The translations under genes were made by a program, and so were the position numbers. Positions 1 to 12,245 of a stretch of 62,000 bases of DNA are shown piece after piece (position 1 is the stretch's first letter; each line of letters starts with the position of its first letter). Below the pieces are notes generated by a model, which had not been told where the DNA came from, made no database searches, and worked only from the letters and a program-made list of their open reading frames with translations. The DNA comes from Bugula neritina (taxonomy: Eukaryota > Bryozoa > Gymnolaemata > Cheilostomatida > Bugulidae): contig OZ037766.1 in assembly GCA_964035545.1 (NCBI GenBank), positions 19,643,767-19,705,766 on the forward strand. Direction: 5' to 3'.

Positions 1-572
1 ATAACCATAATATTTCCGTTTCTATTGGCATTTCATACTTAGATCAATAGTTAATGATTTGAAAAAGCTCTGTTCCGTGATTATTTATTGAAACATAGTG
101 AAATTATATTGCATCAATAGCAATTATATTGGGTAAAAGTTCATATTTATCATATTTAGCAGGCCTACCTATAGCTATTGGGTGTGTAGCACTGGCCACA
201 GAAGAAAGCTACTTTTAATACACCCAACTCATTATTAACTAAACTTATCATTCACCCATCAACATCCTTTAAAGTAAACTTTGTGAACTTCGTTATTACT
301 ATTTAGTGAAATTAGATGTATATGTGTGTATTATTTTCTTAACCAGTAACTCAAGCTCTAAACTATAAAGTAATCTTTAGTCACCATTAATGAAAAGTAC
401 CCAAAATGTTTATGTAGGACACGACTGTGTATGTGAATAGTTGTTGTCTGTTTGACACCCATTGTTTCTGCTAACTTCCTGCCCCAGCCAATGACCTCTG
501 TGAAAACTACAAGATTTGACTACCATTGCTATAATTATTAGATAATGTACTTTACACGGGACTCTTTTGTAG
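1..572. other. No gene resolved; upstream part of the JHY-like gene
   Basis: No convincing coding exon is visible. The first supported exon of the JHY-like gene opens at a splice acceptor (pyrimidine-rich tract ending TTTTGTAG at 572), so its start codon lies in this stretch or outside the window. A short open stretch starting with ATG at about 490 ends at a stop within 50 bases and has no good donor, so I do not call it. Confidence 0.5.
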
Positions 573-3500
573 AGCCAATAATGGTTATACTGATGAGTTG
601 AGAAGAGATCACGGTGACTATCAGTATGTCAGCTCAGATGTGGAGGATGACCTACCTCCATCAGACTTTCTGCATGATTCTCTCTCTTTCAGTACAGCAG
701 CTAACGATACACATCTCTCAGGTAATGGAGAGACAGACTCACTCTCGGCTGTTGGGAGGTACGCTTCTTCTGGCCCTTTGCAGTCACATAGTCCGAATAT
801 GGTCAAATCAAAGCAGCCACCAGATCCCAAGATGCTGTCAGTTGAAAAGTAAGCTCATTGATGGCTTTTATTAAGCTAAAAACAGTTACATTTTTGGAAT
901 TTTGGTTATAATGAGCTAGCATTTATTTAGATAGTATTTCAAATAGATTACAAAATTTCAGGAAATTACTAATTATTGTGCATTGTGACTTTTTAGTCTA
1001 TTTATGGAGACGATTTATATGCTGCTATATATAATTTTTGCAAACTTGAAAGTCAACAAATATCTAAGAGTTCTACATCATGCACCTGCTGCAAGTTTCA
1101 TTTAATCTGTTAGGATCTATTTGCTCATGAAAGTTTCTGGTGTAAACAAATCAATTAAATTCCTAAGCAGTCTATGCTGTTGGTCACTACGTCACATGTT
1201 ATCAACTGTAGAACCGTACCACCCCTAGCACTTACAGACAGCCTTCTGTGTGATGATCCTGACCCATCCACTGCTAACGTAGTTACAGACTCCCTAGACT
1301 TCTCTATGAATGACGAAGATCTTCAAAGAATAGAAAACCTAATGACGAGCAAAAATTCACTGCCGAATCCGTTTCATATCCAAGGAGGGCACACGCCCAA
1401 TACTCAGCATGAGCTTAGCATTTCATTGGCACTAATACAGAGCGCAACTCCTCGCCCTGTCTACAGGTTATCATTTAAGTTGCTAAACCTTGGTTTGTAG
1501 AAAGTGCATTAGCAATGATAACATGATGAAATTGGCTGATTAGCATTGAGCAAGATGTCCAAGTAAAGTATTGTTAAAGAAACTTTTGCCTTATGCTGAG
1601 TATAATTATTGTAGGTTAAGGAAAAAAGTACCTGCTTTAGATTGGTTTGATTCAGCTATTGAATCTATTGAATTTATTGACTTTTCTTCAGCTAGTCATA
1701 ATAATAATATCAAAACTATCATCTTTTGGTTTGTAGTCAAAGTGATTATGACACTAGCGTCATGTCATCCTATGCTGACAGAGAACTGGAAACTCCTCGG
1801 GTGTCTGTTGGTGACACAAGACATCTGCCACAGCAAAATAAGTATCAGAAGCAGCAGAATTCTGGTCAATTACCACATCAGGCAGTTCAGCTGACACCTC
1901 AGCAATTGAATCCCTGGCCGAGTGAACACTCTGGCTCTATGTACAATATGCAAAACCAACATTTATTTGGGCAACAGCCCACTGGCAATCAGAAGGTTAT
2001 GAAACACCAACCGAGCTCTCCTAAACATGCAGTAAGTTCTCAAAATACTAATAATAGCGCAGTGAGTGAACCTGGCCGACAGACACACCTTCATCACACT
2101 TCTGCTCAAGCGACAGGTCCTGCCTTTAAGATGACACCTAGCAATGGTCTACTCAGTCATCCAGGCCAGGTGTTGCATCCACTAACTTCTTCACCACCTC
2201 AGTCATTTCGAGCTCAGCACTACAACCTACCTGATCAATACATGGCACAGCAGCCACCTGCTCAACACATGTCATATAGGCAGCCACCTGATCAGTACAT
2301 GTCACAACAGCAACCTGATCAACACATGCATAGGCAACCACCTGATCAGTACATGGCACAGCAGCCACCTGCTCAACACATCTTGTATCAGCAACGACCT
2401 GATCAATACATGGCACAGCAGCCACCTGCTCAACACATGTCATATAGGCAGCCACCTGATCAGTACATGTCACAACAGCAACCTGATCAACACCTGCATA
2501 GGCAACCACCTGATCAGTACATGGCACAGCAGCCACCTGCTCAACACATGTCATATCAGCAATCAAGACAGCTCATACAATATCCTGTAGAACACCCAAT
2601 GGGTACACAGTACACCCCTCAAAATACTAACGATTCAAGCAAAATTCAAGGTCGTTCTTCTTCACAAAGCTGCGAATCAAAATCTTTCTCAAAAAATGCT
2701 TTTCCAAGTAAAGATTATGCCGTCAGTACTCAAACTGGAGTAGTTAGAACTGTGGCTCCTAAACCGGAAAGACCAGCTAAAGACTTTATTGAAAGAAATA
2801 TAAATCGGGCGAGAGGCGTAAGCTCTGCTAAGAGTGGCTATGCTACTAGAAGATTGCAAAGTAAGCAACAGCAGCTTGACCTGAAAAACTGGGCACCTGG
2901 TATGGTTGTTCCTCGAAAAAAGGCTGCCTCAGCAGACATGGCTACACGAACAACGGAGTCATCATCTCCTATAATTGAAAACCAGCCTCTATTCAACACT
3001 GTACCAAACCCAAACTCATCTGTACAAAGTGTGTGGGAAAATAATGCTGCTCAACTTTCACACACCAAAAATATTTCATCCTCCAAGCCGAATCCACATA
3101 CTCAGCGTAGTGATCGATCACATACAACCGGAAGGCAATCCTTACCGGAATCTCGAGTGAAAGTGGATGTGAACTTAAATGCTAACAGTGAAGGGCACAC
3201 AGATTTTGGTGGCATGAGATTGATAGGTCCAATAGCACAGCAGCACTTTAATGGTTCAAGGTCGTCTAATTTTGGCTATGCTAATGGATTGTATAATGAT
3301 GAATCAGATGCTGGGCCACCCCTTTGCTATCCTACCTCTGCTGTAACTAGTCATGGAGAGGTGAAGGACACAACCGGTGTTACAACTGTTGATAATAACA
3401 GCCTCTTCTATTATGGGCAGCAAACGTCATTTCAAGCTGGTCATGATGCTGCAAATGATTCGTACAGAGAACAATATAAGTATCTGATAGACTCCAATAG

Positions 3501-6500
3501 TTCTCATGCAGCTGTGCATTCTCAGTCCAGGTGGAATCCTCCACAAAAAGTAAGTATATTACTATATAGACAGTTATTCTCATGTTTTTGTATGGCTTCA
3601 AGTTCTTCATAGTAAAATTTTGTTCTGGGAATTTATTGTAGCCTCCAAACTTTGTACCCGACACATCAGATTTCACTATAGATGATGTCATTGCTCTGGA
3701 GGAAGAGAAGTTAAGGCGTATGTCACCGCAATCTTCACATTCAGAGCTAAACCCGTATCAAACTGTGCCACCAATCACACAGCAGGCTCAGAAGCAGTTG
3801 TTGGAGGGTGAAGCAGTTGCAGAGGAAAGTTCCTACTCTCGAATACATAAGGTGACTGATTGTTGGTGAAACTTTCTCTGCTAAGCAGAATAAAGAGAAA
3901 ACTGTAGCTTTAGTGATTTCATAGATGGTGCTTTTTTATACACATTTACCTCATTAGAAAGCATAATATTCTTGGCCATAATGACTGTATATTGACATCA
4001 GGTAAACGTGATAAATATCACTGCTTAATTAGTTGGATCACTTGTAGTTTTGGCCTTGTTTGACACCTTGTGGTGTAGAGCTAAGTAGGCTATGCAAGCT
4101 CTGAAAATTGATTACAAGTGTTGAATAGTGCACTGTCCGAAACTGCCAGAGTTAAATTTTACCCATGATGTCTGCTAGCAGGGTTCACAAAACTGCAATT
4201 AAAGGTTGCTACTTTTTTGATAAGCTAAGCCAGTCAAAGCATTCTCTTTAATGATTTCTTTCTGTGATGTTGAATCACATGAAACTTCAGTTTAAGTTAA
4301 AAAGTAGTCAGCTAGTTGAAAGGTGGTTTACAGTGTTGCAATGGCAATTGCCAAGCTCCCCATTTTCTGTGAAGGCTTTTAACCATATTTTATATAGTAA
4401 GAAGACTGATTAGTTGGCAGATAGTCACTTATATTGCTCCACTTACCCTCAGTAGATGAGAAATTGCAGCAGCCATATGTCTTAATAAGATCTGGTGTAT
4501 AGTGTACAGTATATGTCACTAACTGCTTTGCAGGTAGTTTTACTGGAATCCAAGATATTCCAATATTCTCTGACTGTACAACAGCCTGCATTGTATTTTC
4601 TTAATACTCCGAATATGACAGTCAATGTGCCTGGTTTACTCTATATGCAGTATGTTGATGAAAACACCGTGAAGAGCAAGTTATTTTCTCTTGTTGTAAT
4701 TGTTGCCTCAGATACAAAAAGAAAAAGAAGATAGAGCGGCTTCCTATAAAAAATATACCTTAAAAGATTACAAGCAGCTGAACAAAGAAGTAAAGCTAGG
4801 AGGACTTGGGCCTAGTGCAGATCCGGACGTTCTTAAAGAGAAGGTACTGTGTACATGTATTCTTGATTTCAAACAGTCAAGTTTTAATGTGATGATATCA
4901 AAGCAAGATAATGGTTTTCATACTGAAAGACCTGAATGAAACAATTGCTAGTATTCTATCAACCAGTTGCTTCAACTTATCCTCTACAATGTACAGTATC
5001 AGGCTTGTCATTTAGAGTATACTACCTGCACCACACTGCTAAGGGAAGAGGTGCTGCAAGGCATGTCCTTTTCTTTCACATAACATATAGCTAAAAAGTC
5101 TCGCCGTGTATATAACTAATATTATGCATATTACACATATCATTTAACATTAGAAGGATGCTCTCTACATCATAGACATGTCCCAGTTCCCTCACTGAGA
5201 CTTGTGAGTCATATTGAAACTACAGCAGTACATCTCAAAGCCATGATACCTGTACAGTGATTTATGTGTTGCAGCGGGAGTTGAGGCAGAAACAACTACA
5301 GATAGCTAAACAAGCCAGAGAGCTAGAGGCAAAGAGGGCCTCTGCTAAACAGAAGAATTCTGATGCTACAAGAGACCTGAAACCAGCTCCACCATCAGGA
5401 CGCACACTGGTGAGTGGCAGGATAATATCTTCACACACCTACAATTAATCTTTTGATAGAAAAAAATTCATTATTTAATTTGAAGTATCATAGTAAGCCA
5501 CTAATGCTAGATATAACAAATGACCAGCTGTTCTATTAGTTTTCTTAAATTCCAACCATAAATTCCTGGTAAAGAAAAAATGTATACAATCAATATTTAT
5601 TTATTTAATAAATTGCAAGTAATAAGAATTATAATTAACCATGTAAACAACTGTAAACTTATCTGCAAGAAAGTAAAAAGTTAAATGCAATATTATGTAC
5701 ACTAGTTGAAGTGTGTGAGGTATTGTGGTAGGACTTTCATGATTTGTATTTATAGCCTTAGATAATATAATATTGGGACAACTCAAAGTAATTAGTTAAA
5801 AACCAGATGCCAATTTACCTACACAACAAAGGGGCTTGTTGCGGTTTCTGTGTTCTTGAAGTTAACATTCTTTGTACAGCAAGCCTTTAATTTTATTTAG
5901 CTTTAGCTGGAAGTACAACTCGTTGCACATAACTGGACATATACTTAACATGCAATTTTATTAACATATTATAACCTACATATACTTTTGAACAAAATTA
6001 GACATTTTTGCAAGAAAGAGAACTGTCTACATGTCTGCAATAACTTGATGTAATTTACCTTTGTATTTCAACAGTGATTGTTGATTAAATTATTTTTCAA
6101 ATAAAGATTTATCTCAACCTGTTGGCTATGAAAACTTGCATACTTGTTGACATAATATTATTATATAGATTTTGAATATTTAGATTAGCTAGTTTACTGC
6201 TATTGTGGTTATAAACAAGGAGCCAAAACTCATAAATTATACTTTGCTTTGACATAATCAATAGCAACATTTGAGACATTTTTATGCATCAGTGAAGAAT
6301 TTTAAAAATCAAGATGTTCATATGCAATTTCTCTTAAATAAAATGATCCTAAGTGTTAAAATGGGAAAAGTCCAACATTTTAGCATATTTTTTGATTTTT
6401 CAATGAAAATAAATGCTCAAAGAGGCCTCTTCTTATTCAAAATTGATAAAATTGCTTTAAACTCAAGGCCAAATTGTTAAAAGAAAATAGGGCTTAAATC

Positions 6501-6987
6501 TTGTTGATTATTTTAATACAATAGTCAAAATAGTTAGGCAGTTTATAATACTTATTCAATATTTATATACCTGATTATACAATTGACTGTGAGGAAGGTG
6601 CACGTACATTTGTAGGCAAATGAGTATGCTAAGACTGTTCCAAAACCTAAAGTTACACCTAAAAAGCAAATCCAAGCAACAAGTCTACCAGCAAGCTCGG
6701 CAAGGAGTTATATACCACAGATGGATGAAGTACCAAATGACAGTCAAATAACTTACAGAACTAACAATGTCAATCTAACTCAGCTAAACAATTTTAGACC
6801 ATTTAAGAATTTATCTACCCATGGTTCTACAGGACAAGAGAACATAACTCTACATAGCCCTACTTCACCTGCTCCTATCCAAAATCAGTTTACTGAAGAC
6901 TTTGGTCACTTTGATACTATTGACATCTTGCATAAAAGACATTTAGCAGAAAAGCGTTTGGTGGCAGACCTCAGACAAAAGATATGA
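573..6987 (+). CDS. JHY: JHY-like ciliary protein (C11orf63 family), 5' partial, seven exons
   Basis: Exons are 573-848, 1242-1466, 1737-3549, 3642-3851, 4712-4843, 5275-5409 and 6616-6987. Phases agree across every junction (2, 2, 0, 0, 0, 0), with GTAAGC, GTTATC, GTAAGT, GTGACT, GTACTG and GTGAGT donors. This gives about 1,050 residues plus a missing N-terminus. The central exon is long, low-complexity and P/Q/S-rich. The last four exons are conserved-looking: an acidic FTIDDVIALEEEKLRR stretch, then YKKYTLKDYKQLNKEVKLGG, then a basic helix (RELRQKQLQIAKQARELEAK), and a C-terminal EYAKTVPKPK segment with a closing charged helix. From memory these resemble the C-terminal half of vertebrate JHY, a protein needed for normal ependymal cilia in mouse; that match is recalled, not searched. 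Exon 2 could begin at 1238 instead of 1242, but only 1242 keeps frame. The product is longer than the roughly 700-residue human protein, mostly through the P/Q-rich part. Confidence 0.6.
2233..2568 (+). repeat. 168-bp tandem duplication coding for P/Q-rich repeats
   Basis: Two near-identical 168-bp units begin at 2233 and 2401 inside the large exon of the JHY-like gene. Each encodes 56 residues made of three 18-19 residue sub-repeats of the form DQYMAQQPPAQHMSY. This is a higher-order repeat in frame with the gene. The repeat also keeps the antisense strand open over 2153-2566, which is a by-product of the period being a multiple of three. Confidence 0.9.
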
Positions 6988-7430
6988 TTTTTGACATGCT
7001 ATTACAACCAGCATGGCTATGTTATATTATATTTATTGCAAATACTTATTTTTTTATTACTATTGCCTATATAATTAGTACTCAAAAAAGTATTTCTAAA
7101 CCTACTAGTATGTGAGCAGCCTTGTAAAAAATTCTTCCTTCGATGGAAAGATTTGCTTAGGCTTGGAAAACCTTGTAAAATTATTGCATAAACCATACAG
7201 CTGTTGCTATACGATAATGTGAAGCATGCTAAAGCTTGGAATTTAACTGTTATAGTGCATATCGGTGTAAGTACTAAAATGTAATGATGAATGTGTGAAC
7301 AGGTATGCTTATACTTTTTCTGAAAAAGTGCGTCGCTGAGCCCGCTTGTATAGCTGAGACTCCTTGAAATCAAATTGATGCACGTAAGCAGTGAAATGGG
7401 ACACATTGTTGACCTTTTCAAGTCTTATTC

Positions 7431-7462
7431 AATAAATTTACATTATTCTATACTTGAAATAA
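7431..7462 (+). terminator. Candidate polyadenylation signals for the JHY-like gene
   Basis: AATAAA occurs at 7431 and again near 7457, about 440 bases after the JHY-like stop codon. This would give a 3' UTR of ordinary length. The motif is common in AT-rich DNA, so the call is tentative. Confidence 0.35.
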
Positions 7463-7469
7463 AATGTTT

Positions 7470-10400
7470 ACTAAATCTTACACTTAGTCCTATTCTGATT
7501 TAGCAAAGTTTTTGATGTTATTTATAATAGCTAAATCCATGAAAAACCTTCATTGCTGTTTTGTCTTTGTTTTTCTTAGTTATTCATTCACTTGGCACTT
7601 TGAAAATTCCCCAAACACATCAACATTTAAAGATAAAATTTTTCACCAAACATACAATTCATATGCCTTGTAATCTACCTGACGGGATCCTTCCCCTACT
7701 AATATGCTGTGTGGAACAAGTAAACATATAGAAGCTTGAATAACAATTTGATGAGATGTGTTTTAGCATTCTATGTATGCATTCACCTTCAGGCTGAGAG
7801 CTTATGACATGGCGATAGAATATAAACTAATATACTGTTACACTGCTGTATAGTCCAAAGTTTGCTACTCCCTACACTATGCAGCAAGCGGCTTTCAAGT
7901 GAGTTTGTAGTTATCAGATCTAGTCATACATGAGTTTGGTCAGTAATTATTGACAAATAAATTCAGTTATCTTATCTTCTGTCCATAAGTCCATGCCACC
8001 GGAATCTAGATTAGTGATATTCAATCAAAGTATACAAAGTAGAGGCATTTATTCACTAACATATTCAAAGCCGGCTCCTCATAATAGACTGACTAACAGC
8101 TGATTTGACAAGGAACCAGGTATGAGCAGTACTCTATTCTAAATGCAAAGTTATATATATTGTTACTCATTTTATGTTTGGGTTTGAAGTAAATTTGCAT
8201 GAGTTGAAGACCAGCAATGATAGAAAAAGCTACTGTTAAATGCAGCGATGTAAACCTGAGCTTCAGTTTATTATGTTTTGGTTTTTGCTTGGTTTTGAAA
8301 GGTGCTTGTTATATTTTGTGGCTGGACAAGCTAGTACCAATGCTGCAGCAATTTCCTAAAACTAGAGTTGCTATAAAACTGCAATTCCATACCAGTCTTG
8401 AAGACCGACATTGAACCAAATATAGTCAATAGAATTTAATTGAAATACTGCAGTTTAAAGCAAACCTAGTAGAAAAAAGTTTAGCTAGGAGCTGATTTGC
8501 TAGAGTTATTGGGTTAGTTGAGTTCTGCTCATACTAATATATTGTGACCACAGTGCACTGTTTCCCATATAAAGGCCTATACCAAGGCCCAACATTTTAC
8601 GGAGACTTAAAAAAAGACTTATATGAATGTTTTAAGCTAAAGATACATTATGTAGATCTTAAGCAGTTTTTTATGCGTGATCTCATGATATTATATTACA
8701 TATTGGGGATCCTTTTACCATTCAAATAAGCATCCATTATGATTTTTGTTGCTTGGTTTCTCAAAAAGCTAACGCTCCATTCTGAACTATGAATTTGGTA
8801 AGTTACAGGATAACAACATTTATTTCTTTGGCATGCATGCCTTTGAGCTAAAGAAATTATTTGTGTCCCTTATTTGCCAAATAACTAGGCAGTCAGACTA
8901 TTTTCAGTAATAGAAAACAATTACCAAACAATACTGTAGACATTCATATTGACCGAGTTGCAATATTATTAAATCTCACTACTATCAGTGCTTGCCTATA
9001 TTCTCTGTAGTATACTGTATTATAGCATGCAGTGACTGTTTAGTTAGAAATATGGCAGTAGATTGTATAAACCACATCACCCAAGTATTGATTGCACAAA
9101 ACAAGCTGCAGTAATATAATTATTATAATTTATTATAGACCGTGCTAGTTGTGAGTAGTTATTAGAATAGTCCCCCATTGAGCTCAAAATTTTAATTTGT
9201 GGTAGCACACCACTGCCTCTATAAACTGTAGCTTGGATTTTGTGAACAGGTAATAAAATAACTGCAAAAATAATAGTTTGCTTACTGTCCTGAGTGTACC
9301 TGTATCTTCAGAAGTGTAATTTTTTGAGTAACCAAATAGAAGTTTTCCGAAATCTAGTTCCCGATGCTATATTTACCATAAAAACTATCCCATTTTTTAT
9401 TGTGAATGTAAAACATATAGGTATAGGCCTACTATAATCTGATCAAGTATTTTTTACAATAGGTTTATATTATGTGCAACATGTTTTAATTTTAAAATTT
9501 TACAAGTCAAATGAAATTTTTGTTTGTTTTAAGTACAGACAATGTGAGGCCTCAGCCCTGCTAATGTGTTTTCTTAAAGGTTAAATTAAATTGTTTCTTC
9601 AATATATTATATTGCTCTGTGTCTAGATAAAAAATCAAACTAGTTGTTTCAGGTAGAGAAGATTTACTAATGATTTAATTTTGATTTAGTAACAAACAAT
9701 CTAACGGGAGTTTTCATCTCTCTCCCACATGTGTCATGATATACTTCCAATAAACCACCTGCTAGCTCTTGCTGACGTGTAGACTTTGTCTGTTGGTGTT
9801 GAATGTTCTTGGCACCCTGAGTTGTGGTTATAGCATGACTGATATAGACCTGATCAGCTGACAGAAACATATGAATCCAGCAAAATATGATTTCTGTGTA
9901 GCAAATCTACTAATAACTATCTAGTTAGTTTGATATGAGCAATGTAAAAGAGAACATAATTCTTGTCAAATAATCAAAACCTATAAGATATGGTAAGCAT
10001 TATATTTTAATGAAGACAGCACGGAGGGCAGGCATTGTCGACATCTTGACTCCTGGTAGGGTCATTCGAAATGTGTTGATGATTCACCATTAATTTATTA
10101 TACGTTCATAATTTAATGGTAGCCTCAATGTGCTGCTAACAATTAATAATTGTCAACTTAAATAAGAGAAAATATTGAATTTTTCATACTTATAAAAACT
10201 ATTATTGTGGGATTTCTAGTGTCTCTCAACTTAGTGCTGGTATCTATTATAAAGAATGCAGTGTTTTATACACAATAAGCTGGTAGAAATGGAATGTTTA
10301 AGTCCTATTAGCTAGCTGACAGTGCAATACTTGCACCTTCAGACCCCTGATAACTTCAACAAAAGCAGTTGTAAATATTGCAGTGGATTTTGACCTATAG

Positions 10401-12055
10401 AAATACATACTCAATATAATAGATCTATATTGTTGAAACTCTGTAACATTTGATGAAGATAGCTTGATATGAGTAGTGAACAAGCTTCAATAACACAGAC
10501 TATAATATTATTATTGATTATATTATGTTGCACTAAGCATGCACTTTACAAGAGCCTGACACTTACTGCTGTAGCATTTGCATGCAGTGCTTACTAACCA
10601 GCCAAGTTTCTGGAAGCACATGCTCATTTAATAGGCAGTTGGATTGGCTTATGATGTTCTCAGAAAACTGTATTTCACAGTAGAGGAATAAATACAGCTA
10701 TTCTAATAGCCCTAGAGTTCCATCATAACGTAGTAGCATAAGGAGTTGCCCCATTATGAAATAAAGCTACATTGTTTCAATTCCGAATGCTAAACTGAGA
10801 CTCATAAACCCAAGCTAAGCAAATAAGTATGCCCTGTACTCTAACTTCAACAGCTGCTAGTTACAATAACACGATGAATCACCAGTACTGCTGTAGCGAG
10901 TTGCCACGCGGTAGAGAATCAAAACTGGTTTAAGCCTGTTCAAACTAGTTTACGCAGTGGAATTTCTGGATATATCAGGCTATTGTCATGCTATAAACGT
11001 CGTGCCATGTCACGTCACCTCGTTATAATCGGTACTAACAACAATCATCTATCACAGTTCATGGTTTTGAAATATAATCTATATCAAGCTATTCAACTGG
11101 TTCTCTAGATGAAGCAAGTTGGTAGGTGATGATGATTTGATCTTGCTTCCTATGTATTTTAGGATTTGCAAACTTGAAGTTCGGTTATTACTGCTTTAAG
11201 GCTGGAAACATTAGTTATCCTATAAAGTCTCATGTATGTTTACAACAATGAATCATCCCGTAACATGCACCTGAGAGAATTTCTTGGTTTTGTCTCTTTT
11301 GTCAAACTAGGTTTCAGTTTAATAGGCTGTTCACTTACTAAAATTTTGAGTATAATCATGTATAAGCTCCTTTACAAATGTAAACCGATTTCTCATTACT
11401 CATTAGGTAATATCTTTCGATTACAGTAGCGCAAATAAAGGCCATCAACTAGTTACTAGTCAGATGCAAGTAGAGTAAGCAACGTATTGATGCTTAAATC
11501 TCAATAAGTTCTTCAAATGTCTATGAGTTTTGGTTTGGAGTTGAAACTCATGTGAAAATATAAGTGCTATATTGCTATAATTCTCATTTAGAACACAGGC
11601 TTTTCTGATTTCTCCATTATATTTCTTTTAACTAGATATTGCCCAGGAAGTAGAATCAACTATTATGCTTGATATTGCACAATGTACTCTTCATACAGAT
11701 AGATAACTTATAAATAAAACAGAATTATCTCACTTTAACAAAAACTTTTGGCAATGTGCCCAATACCGCACATATATCTGTCAAGTTTGACCTTTTTGGA
11801 TCAGTTCCAACATATAACAGTAACTGCTCTTGCAACTGTGTCATCTGAAAGTATTTATGCAGGGCATTGTACTAAGCAATGGTATTGGACTCTAGCAAAC
11901 CACACATTATAAAATGCAATCTCAAGTCATATATTTTCACAAAGATGATAGAATTACTTTATAATTATGTTTTTGATATAATCTTTATTAAGGGAGGAAA
12001 ACATCAAGATTTTTACAGCTATTATTGTCCTGCTGTAAGTGGTTGACTTTAAAAC
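7470..12055. other. Gene-poor intergenic stretch
   Basis: No exon with coding-like composition and good splice sites is visible on either strand. A 67-codon minus-strand open frame at 9667-9870 has fairly balanced amino-acid composition (for example CGREMKTPVRLF), but nothing around it supports a gene. A slightly GC-richer patch at about 10,890-11,030 has no recognisable feature. Confidence 0.5.
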
Positions 12056-12060
12056 CAGTT

Positions 12061-12107
12061 GACCAATCAGAATAAAATAACATTTGACTTTGAAAATAGT
12101 ATATAAA
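12061..12107 (+). promoter_or_regulatory. Putative choline kinase core promoter (CCAAT and TATA boxes)
   Basis: A CCAAT box lies at 12063-12067 within GACCAATCAG, and TATATAAA at 12100-12107 follows 33 bases later. The start codon at 12246 is about 140 bases further on, with no in-frame coding between. The spacing fits a TATA-type promoter starting transcription near 12130. No second splice acceptor is needed to reach the start codon. Confidence 0.55.
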
Positions 12108-12245
12108 CAAGCTGCACACCCGCAGCTAGTTCTTACAAAAGCGTTGCTCAGCTACGAAGAATAACAATACATCCTCACTCAATAGCTTACCTTTTTGAAA
12201 AAGTTACTACTATATAGTTGGAAAGCTTGTTCACTATTACCTGTG

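Noticed and set aside
2153-2566. Minus-strand 137-codon open frame opposite the JHY-like repeat
   Set aside because: It is the antisense shadow of a tandem repeat whose period is a multiple of three; composition is a simple Val/Ala/Cys/Gln repeat.
7017-7421. Minus-strand 134-codon open frame
   Set aside because: It lies in the likely 3' UTR of the JHY-like gene, has AT-driven composition, and shows no domain or splice context.
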